From assembly GCA_017643365.1 (NCBI GenBank), contig JAEPNO010000018.1:1-57960 (forward strand): 57,960 nucleotides of DNA. Direction: 5' to 3'. The notes beneath the pieces are model-generated. The model saw nothing but the letters and a program-made list of their open reading frames with translations. It was not told the DNA's origin and ran no database searches. Shown in pieces: positions 55,201 to 57,960 of this stretch (position 1 is its first letter; every line of letters begins with the position of its first letter). Made by a program: the position numbers and the translations under genes. This stretch comes from Balneolaceae bacterium. Its GTDB lineage: Bacteria > Bacteroidota > Rhodothermia > Balneolales > Balneolaceae.

Positions 55201-55397
55201 TGATTCCATAAACTGTAAGAGTAATTAGTGCCTCTCGGGAAGTAATCCCAATTCATACCATTAATCATTAATGGCTCGCCGTCCACCATCATCACCCAAC
55301 CTTCGTTGGTTTTTTGAACTTGGATATCGTTTGATTGTGCGGCTAGTTGAGTTGAGAAGAGAAAAGAAAGTGCTAAAAACGTGGTAATTTTTTTCAT
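52257..55397 (-). CDS. Clan-A glycoside hydrolase fused to an outer-membrane beta-barrel
   Basis: A 1046-residue protein, first in the locus. After a signal peptide (ending LAAQ) comes a TIM-barrel glycosidase of the GH2/GH5/GH72-like type (about 25-400). Its probable acid/base is Glu169 in FLLGNENNYG and its probable nucleophile Glu270 in LLTEFGSDAF; MINGMNWDYFPRG and NAIRVYTG are typical first strands. The remaining 570 residues (about 475-1046) are alternating amphipathic strands rich in Tyr, Trp and Gly (VAIYSAEYEWTSKYFDITGFY, FGAKMKLTYTGGLINWYGQG, IAPNFLWQKP) ending in RTYIQIDIRN, as expected for an outer-membrane barrel. No TonB box or plug is seen, so it is porin-like. It may cut and pass glucan fragments in one protein; activity on beta-glucan is inferred from context. 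Confidence 0.85.
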   Translation of the reverse strand: MKKITTFLALSFLFSTQLAAQSNDIQVQKTNEGWVMMVDGEPLMINGMNWDYFPRGTNYSYSLWNQEPAFIKQALDYEMGLLQNMGVNAIRVYTGIQPEWITYIYENYGIYTMLNHSFGRYGLTLDGVWTPNTDYGDPRVRELLLAETTQLVSEYQDTPGLLLFLLGNENNYGLFWEGAETEDIPMEDRKSTQKAIDMYKLFNEATLAMKNISTNHPIALCNGDLLFMDQIAEHAPDIDIFGTNTYRGISFTDLYERVANEYDKPVLLTEFGSDAFNARTLKEAQGDQAYYQKGNWKEIYENAAGMGKNNNSIGGFTFQFSDGWWKYGQVENLDIHDINASWANGGYQFDFANGQNNMNEEWFGITAKGPTDPFGYYELFPRASYYVLQEAHRYDVYDEDASLYDLEKYFDAISIQGAVLKARGDKAALEGSAADIIRLSQFTADFRTYSTGGTYITTPEEPNPNEREYPTQQGFDHLETFFIGVEANPAPNIRANLVTSILGNVPGNPIDEIFYENRGRPVDVEGPNGDVTLTDVNRVAIYSAEYEWTSKYFDITGFYRTGRYHWGYEGDFFGLYPEANYGPNIDIYNGTAPFGFEVEGRYQFDGLKAAFGPELWWGANPAFLIKYTKMVGQTQLTGIFHEDLEQQRTTESSFAIPRPKTRRLTLYAAQEFGKLGVEVGGIWAGQPLNGREFQLVRENEDGTYNAYVDEIKPMDNFGAKMKLTYTGGLINWYGQGAIQGLVANGGADQTQTFTGWRLKDSGSGNQMNVLSGFTYTIGNLQIAPNFLWQKPIEGPIPAGLDGGARPRNYIDDPFAVRSNREQTSGELVLTWDPTPGTWMYNWDSNRSEDAKLAISLGVIYRHLPTVQDAAIGILPDGRSTFAFNGSAPAEDLIEVNARVVSKLNRDLGFVAVIYGGEGQANGNDPRKITRFGTDLQMIYKNLKLNSFARFNDWGPFDYNRDFNQTYPVQLMADFSTTLGKPDWFDLPTTRLGVRGTYRSLNRYSPRYSLADVDDATGEVTLQPGAEDLGYGSEWEIRTYIQIDIRN

Positions 55398-55516
55398 AGT
55401 CAGAAGTTGGTTTCACGGTGCGTCAATCTCGAGCTGTTTTATCCGGGTTAGTTGGGATCAGATAAAAACAGTGGTTAAGGATATATTACCTACCTAAGAA
55501 ATTCAAGGCTTACAAG

Positions 55517-55629
55517 GTATATACAAATCCCCTAAAACCGCTTTTTTGATGTTAAAACATTGCTATACACCTTATTAAACGCTTTTTGGGCTTAGCGCTT
55601 TTTACAAAAATAAATATGTGTGTATATAC
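55517..55629. promoter_or_regulatory. Pair of GTATATAC palindromes, candidate operators
   Basis: The palindrome GTATATAC occurs at 55517-55524 and 55622-55629, 105 bases apart, close to ten helical turns, so two bound dimers would face the same side of the DNA. Both are flanked by ACAA/TTTG-type bases. The pair brackets one of the candidate -7 elements. A regulator cannot be named. Confidence 0.3.
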
Positions 55630-55789
55630 TTTGTATAGATAAAATACCGGTGTGATATGAAAATCATTCACTAAAAATCAGAAATCAGTGATTTTTTCAG
55701 GTCAAATATATGGGATTTTTTCTCACCCTGATTCGAGGTATGTCTCAAAAAAGGGGACAATATTTTCGTCTGGAAAATAAGATTGATAC

Positions 55790-55818
55790 AAAAAAAGGAC
55801 TCACCTTTCGATGATCCC
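55790..55818 (-). terminator. Probable rho-independent terminator of the mini-flagellin gene
   Basis: On the minus strand GGGATCA and TGAGTCC form an imperfect stem around TCGAAAGG, followed by seven T residues. It lies about 30 bases after the flagellin stop codon. Confidence 0.45.
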
Positions 55819-55848
55819 TTTAAGAAAACAAACCAAATATTCTAACTC

Positions 55849-56241
55849 TTAAACCATCTTAAGCGCACTACCAATATCGATATTTGCTTGAGCAAACATG
55901 GCGGTGGTACTGTATTGCAGTATTTTATTTCGAATGGCTTCCGATTGAGCTTTCGCCATGTCGGTGTCGATGATTCGACTATTAGCCGACGATAACGCGT
56001 TGATCTTGGCCGCATTCGCTTCCTGATCTCCATCAGATGTTGAGAGGCTCGATTCCGCTTCTAAAGCAGCAATCTGTCCTTTTGTTTTTATCGAGCTTAC
56101 GTACGTAGCTGCAGCGTCTTCGGCTTTATTTACTTTCTCGCCGGAAGATAGTTGTTCACCGGTATCAACAATGTTCTTGTTGATGCGGTGTAGCGTAAGC
56201 ATGTTGTTCCGGATACCCGGATAATCACCTATCGTAGACAT
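55849..56241 (-). CDS. Mini-flagellin (flagellin N- and C-terminal domains only)
   Basis: A 130-residue protein that joins the two conserved ends of flagellin with almost nothing between. Residues 10-60 match the N-terminal D0/D1 region (NNMLTLHRINKNIVDTGEQL, SSGEKVNKAEDAAATYVSS). Residues 85-130 match the C-terminal D1/D0 region (SSANSRIIDTDMAKAQSEA, NKILQYSTTAMFAQANIDIG). Ordinary flagellins are at least about 250 residues, so the outer half of D1 and all surface domains are missing. There is no signal peptide, as expected for flagellar export. A near-consensus sigma-28 promoter sits 35-61 bases upstream and a probable terminator follows, so it looks like an intact, regulated gene rather than debris. 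It could be a thin-filament or junction subunit, or a minor flagellin. No other flagellar gene is in the window. Confidence 0.85.
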   Translation of the reverse strand: MSTIGDYPGIRNNMLTLHRINKNIVDTGEQLSSGEKVNKAEDAAATYVSSIKTKGQIAALEAESSLSTSDGDQEANAAKINALSSANSRIIDTDMAKAQSEAIRNKILQYSTTAMFAQANIDIGSALKMV

Positions 56242-56275
56242 AATTCTAAATTTTTTACTCTTTGACCTATTCAGG

Positions 56276-56302
56276 TTATCGGCGATCTGATTCCATACTT
56301 AA
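56276..56302 (-). promoter_or_regulatory. Sigma-28 (FliA) type promoter
   Basis: On the minus strand TTAAGTAT, 11 bases, GCCGATAA. The flagellar sigma-28 consensus is TAAAGTTT-N11-GCCGATAA: the -10 matches 8 of 8, the -35 matches 6 of 8 and the spacer is exact. The transcript would start near 56268, about 27 bases before the mini-flagellin ATG. Confidence 0.8.
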
Positions 56303-56384
56303 GCGACTTTCTGAATTTTTTTTCACTTTTTTTATTTATTGATTCAATTCCGTGTTTTTATAACCGTAGCCCTATCTTTGAACT

Positions 56385-57368
56385 ATGGATCCTGTAACCC
56401 ACGGTTTTGTTGGCGCAACTAGTGCGCAGTTATTTTCTGATAAGAAATCTTTCAGAGCCGCTTCTTTTGTTGGATGTATTGCTGCCCTAGCTCCTGATTT
56501 GGATGTGTTTTTGGGATCTATTTCTGATCCACTACTTCAGCTTGAATTACATCGCCATTTTACCCATTCCATCGTATTTATCCCATTTGGGAGTTTGTTA
56601 GTATCGGGAATCCTTTGGTGGGTCGTTCGAAAGAAGCTCACTTTTAAGCAGACTTATTTCTTCAGTCTTGCAGGATATGCCACCGCAGGGTTTATGGATG
56701 TGATTACCAGCTACGGCGTGCATCTTCTTTGGCCATTTTTGGATGAACGCTTTTCAATAAATATCATTTCGGTATTCGATCCCCTTTTCACCGTTATCCT
56801 ACTTGGAATCAGTGTTTTTGCACTCATCAAAAAAAGGAAATCGCTTACTCTTGCTGCAGTCGCTTGGGTGATATTTTATTTAAGTATCGGGTTTGTACAG
56901 AAATCGAGAGTTACCGAGCTCGCTCATTCGAAGATTGAAACCGATCAAGAAATCATCGTGAAACCAACGCTGGGCAATCAAATTCTGTGGAGCGTACGTT
57001 ATGTTGAAGATAATCAGCTTTGTGGGATGGGAATTCGTGCGGGATTCTTTTCTGAGCCGAAGATTTACGATGGAACCTGTGCCCCTTTGGTCGACTTGCA
57101 GCAAGAGTATTCGAACTTTGCCGGAACCGTCCTTTATGATGATATTCGTCGATTCTCGGAGCTATCCGATGGATTACTAGTGCGACATCCTGAATATCCT
57201 AATGTACTCGGCGATGGCCGCTATTCGATGCTACCAACCACACTCTCACCGCTATGGGGAATTACGGCGGATACAACCATCGCTGATCAACATGTGCGCT
57301 TTGATTCCTATCGCGATGCGAGTGAAGAAGTTCGCAATGCTTTTTTGGATATGATTCTAGGTAATTAA
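56385..57368 (+). CDS. YdjM/DUF457-like membrane-bound metal-dependent hydrolase
   Basis: A 327-residue inner-membrane protein of the YdjM (LexA-regulated, DUF457) family. The N-terminus shows the metal-site pattern: MDPVTHGFVGATSAQL with His6, ALAPDLDVF and HRHFTHSIVF. About four or five transmembrane segments follow in residues 65-175, then a soluble C-terminal part. The family is predicted to hydrolyse a membrane-associated substrate, but none is proven. It is divergent from the mini-flagellin gene across a 143-base spacer and followed by a weak terminator. Confidence 0.85.
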   Translation: MDPVTHGFVGATSAQLFSDKKSFRAASFVGCIAALAPDLDVFLGSISDPLLQLELHRHFTHSIVFIPFGSLLVSGILWWVVRKKLTFKQTYFFSLAGYATAGFMDVITSYGVHLLWPFLDERFSINIISVFDPLFTVILLGISVFALIKKRKSLTLAAVAWVIFYLSIGFVQKSRVTELAHSKIETDQEIIVKPTLGNQILWSVRYVEDNQLCGMGIRAGFFSEPKIYDGTCAPLVDLQQEYSNFAGTVLYDDIRRFSELSDGLLVRHPEYPNVLGDGRYSMLPTTLSPLWGITADTTIADQHVRFDSYRDASEEVRNAFLDMILGN

Positions 57369-57369
57369 G

Positions 57370-57398
57370 CCGCCCAAAATAATAATGCGGATTTTTTT
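57370..57398 (+). terminator. Weak rho-independent terminator
   Basis: CCGC (57370-57373) pairs with GCGG (57387-57390) and is followed by ATTTTTTT, two bases after the stop of the YdjM-like gene. The stem is short, hence moderate confidence. Confidence 0.4.
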
Positions 57399-57433
57399 CT
57401 TTCGTTAACCTTGTTACTCTCGTTGCGGAGTTC

Positions 57434-57451
57434 TCAGCCTGTGTAAAAACT
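57434..57451 (-). mobile_element. Probable terminal inverted repeat of the insertion sequence
   Basis: AGTTTTTACACAGGCTGA on the minus strand lies about 25 bases beyond the transposase stop, in the position and with the look of an IS1182/IS5-type end. The matching end is outside the window, so the assignment rests on position and resemblance only. Confidence 0.4.
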
Positions 57452-57475
57452 TTAGTTTTGTTCGTTAGGGATTTA

Positions 57476-57960
57476 CTAAGGTATTACCCTGTTATGTTTG
57501 AAGGCTGACGTAAATACCACTGTATTTTTTTGGTGGACATAGGAGGCCATCGCTAATGCTTCCATCAAGGCGTTACTGCCTACGATATTAAGCATTCTCT
57601 TCAGGTTATAGGTGAGCACACTTAAGCTCATCTCTGTGGATACATTCTCTAACCCTTTGCATAAAAAGTATCCATGTCCCATTGCCCTTTTAAGCGTTCC
57701 AAACGGGTGTTCAACGAGTTGAGCACGCAGGGTCATCTTTTCTGGGTGAGCTTTTAAGCGGGCCTTCATAGCCTCAATCACGGACTCATACTTCCAACGG
57801 TACATGCGCCTGTTTCCTCGTTTTGCGCTCGTACATCGTTTCCGTAATGGGCATCTTGTACAGGCTTTAGTCTCGTAAATTCGCGTTTCTTTGCCATTCT
57901 TTACCACTGTTGACTTGTACGGTAATCCTTGCCCAGCCGGGCATTGGTAGCTATCGCTAA
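57476..57960 (-). CDS. IS1182-type transposase, C-terminal part (cut by window end)
   Basis: The frame is open to the last base of the window, so only about 161 C-terminal residues are seen. Blocks typical of IS1182/IS4-like DDE transposases are the zinc-ribbon-like SYQCPAGQGL, CTRCPLRKRCTSAKRG, the YRWKYESVIEAMKARLKAHPEK-type helix, and the catalytic-glutamate region VEHPFGTLKRAMGHGYFLCKG, followed by LTYNLKRMLNIVG. Such enzymes cut and paste the insertion sequence. The gene ends normally at a TAG, so the element is probably complete to the right. An apparent GTG start at 57907 is internal and not the true start. Confidence 0.85.
   Translation of the reverse strand, partial: SDSYQCPAGQGLPYKSTVVKNGKETRIYETKACTRCPLRKRCTSAKRGNRRMYRWKYESVIEAMKARLKAHPEKMTLRAQLVEHPFGTLKRAMGHGYFLCKGLENVSTEMSLSVLTYNLKRMLNIVGSNALMEALAMASYVHQKNTVVFTSAFKHNRVIP

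Larger units (their letters stand above)
55398..55848 (-). promoter_or_regulatory. Regulatory spacer upstream of the beta-glucan locus
   Basis: No gene is seen. This spacer must hold the promoter of the leftward glucan operon. On the minus strand two TAnnTTTG-like -7 elements occur (plus CAAAAATA at 55605-55612 and CAAATATA at 55703-55710), neither with a clear -33 partner. Repeated short motifs suggest regulator binding: CGCTTTTT at 55539, 55580 and 55596, and two GTATATAC palindromes. The right edge contains the likely terminator of the mini-flagellin gene. Confidence 0.4.

Noticed and set aside
55849-56241. The mini-flagellin considered a deletion remnant.
   Set aside because: The frame is intact across the junction, both conserved ends are well preserved, and a sigma-28 promoter and terminator frame the gene; decay is still possible but less likely.

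Overview
The window looks like the chromosome of a marine Bacteroidota-type bacterium, most likely Balneolota/Rhodothermota. It carries SusC/SusD-type outer-membrane proteins, many lipoproteins, a type IX secretion (T9SS) sorting domain, a DUF3078 protein, an Hc1-like histone and CRTAC1/FG-GAP proteins. It also carries a flagellin-type gene, which is unusual for classical Bacteroidota. Lineage is inferred from gene content only; no rRNA or tRNA gene was seen.

Layout. 1-583: repeat-rich spacer with a terminator. 584-11684: mostly housekeeping genes (3-hydroxybutyryl-CoA dehydrogenase, penicillin acylase, a GH3/beta-lactamase fusion coupled to a two-domain cytidine deaminase, an Hc1-like histone, an NTF2-like protein, an alpha/beta-hydrolase with altered triad residues, a sensor histidine kinase). 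11685-32491, all on the minus strand: an uptake region with a SusC/SusD pair, a terminator, two FG-GAP/CRTAC1 lipoproteins that share a nearly identical 1.8-kb tract, a second SusC-like receptor lacking its N-terminal domain, a vanadium-haloperoxidase-like lipoprotein, a third FG-GAP protein and a DUF3078 protein. 32492-34123: repeats around a DUF559 nuclease gene. 34124-36701: a GH13 enzyme and a membrane-tethered LuxR-type regulator.

36805-55397, all on the minus strand, is a beta-1,3-glucan (laminarin-type) utilization locus. In transcription order it encodes an outer-membrane beta-barrel fused to a glycoside hydrolase, a multi-domain glycan-binding lipoprotein, a GH16 laminarinase, a GH149/GH161-type beta-1,3-glucan phosphorylase, a GH17-like lipoprotein, a GH30 enzyme, a sugar:cation symporter fused to a GH17 domain, two further GH17-type enzymes and a T9SS-secreted binding protein. 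Inferred flow: GH16 and GH30 cut and debranch the glucan at the surface, the barrel fusion handles outer-membrane passage, the symporter-GH17 fusion handles inner-membrane passage, and cytoplasmic GH17 enzymes and the phosphorylase finish degradation and yield glucose-1-phosphate. The locus has no SusC/SusD pair of its own; the enzyme-barrel fusion may take that place.

55398-57960: a regulatory spacer, a 130-residue mini-flagellin behind a near-consensus sigma-28 promoter, a YdjM-like membrane protein, and an IS1182-type transposase cut by the window end. The strongest candidates for something undescribed are the mini-flagellin with its sigma-28 promoter and the two transporter-enzyme fusions placed at the two membranes of one glucan pathway.
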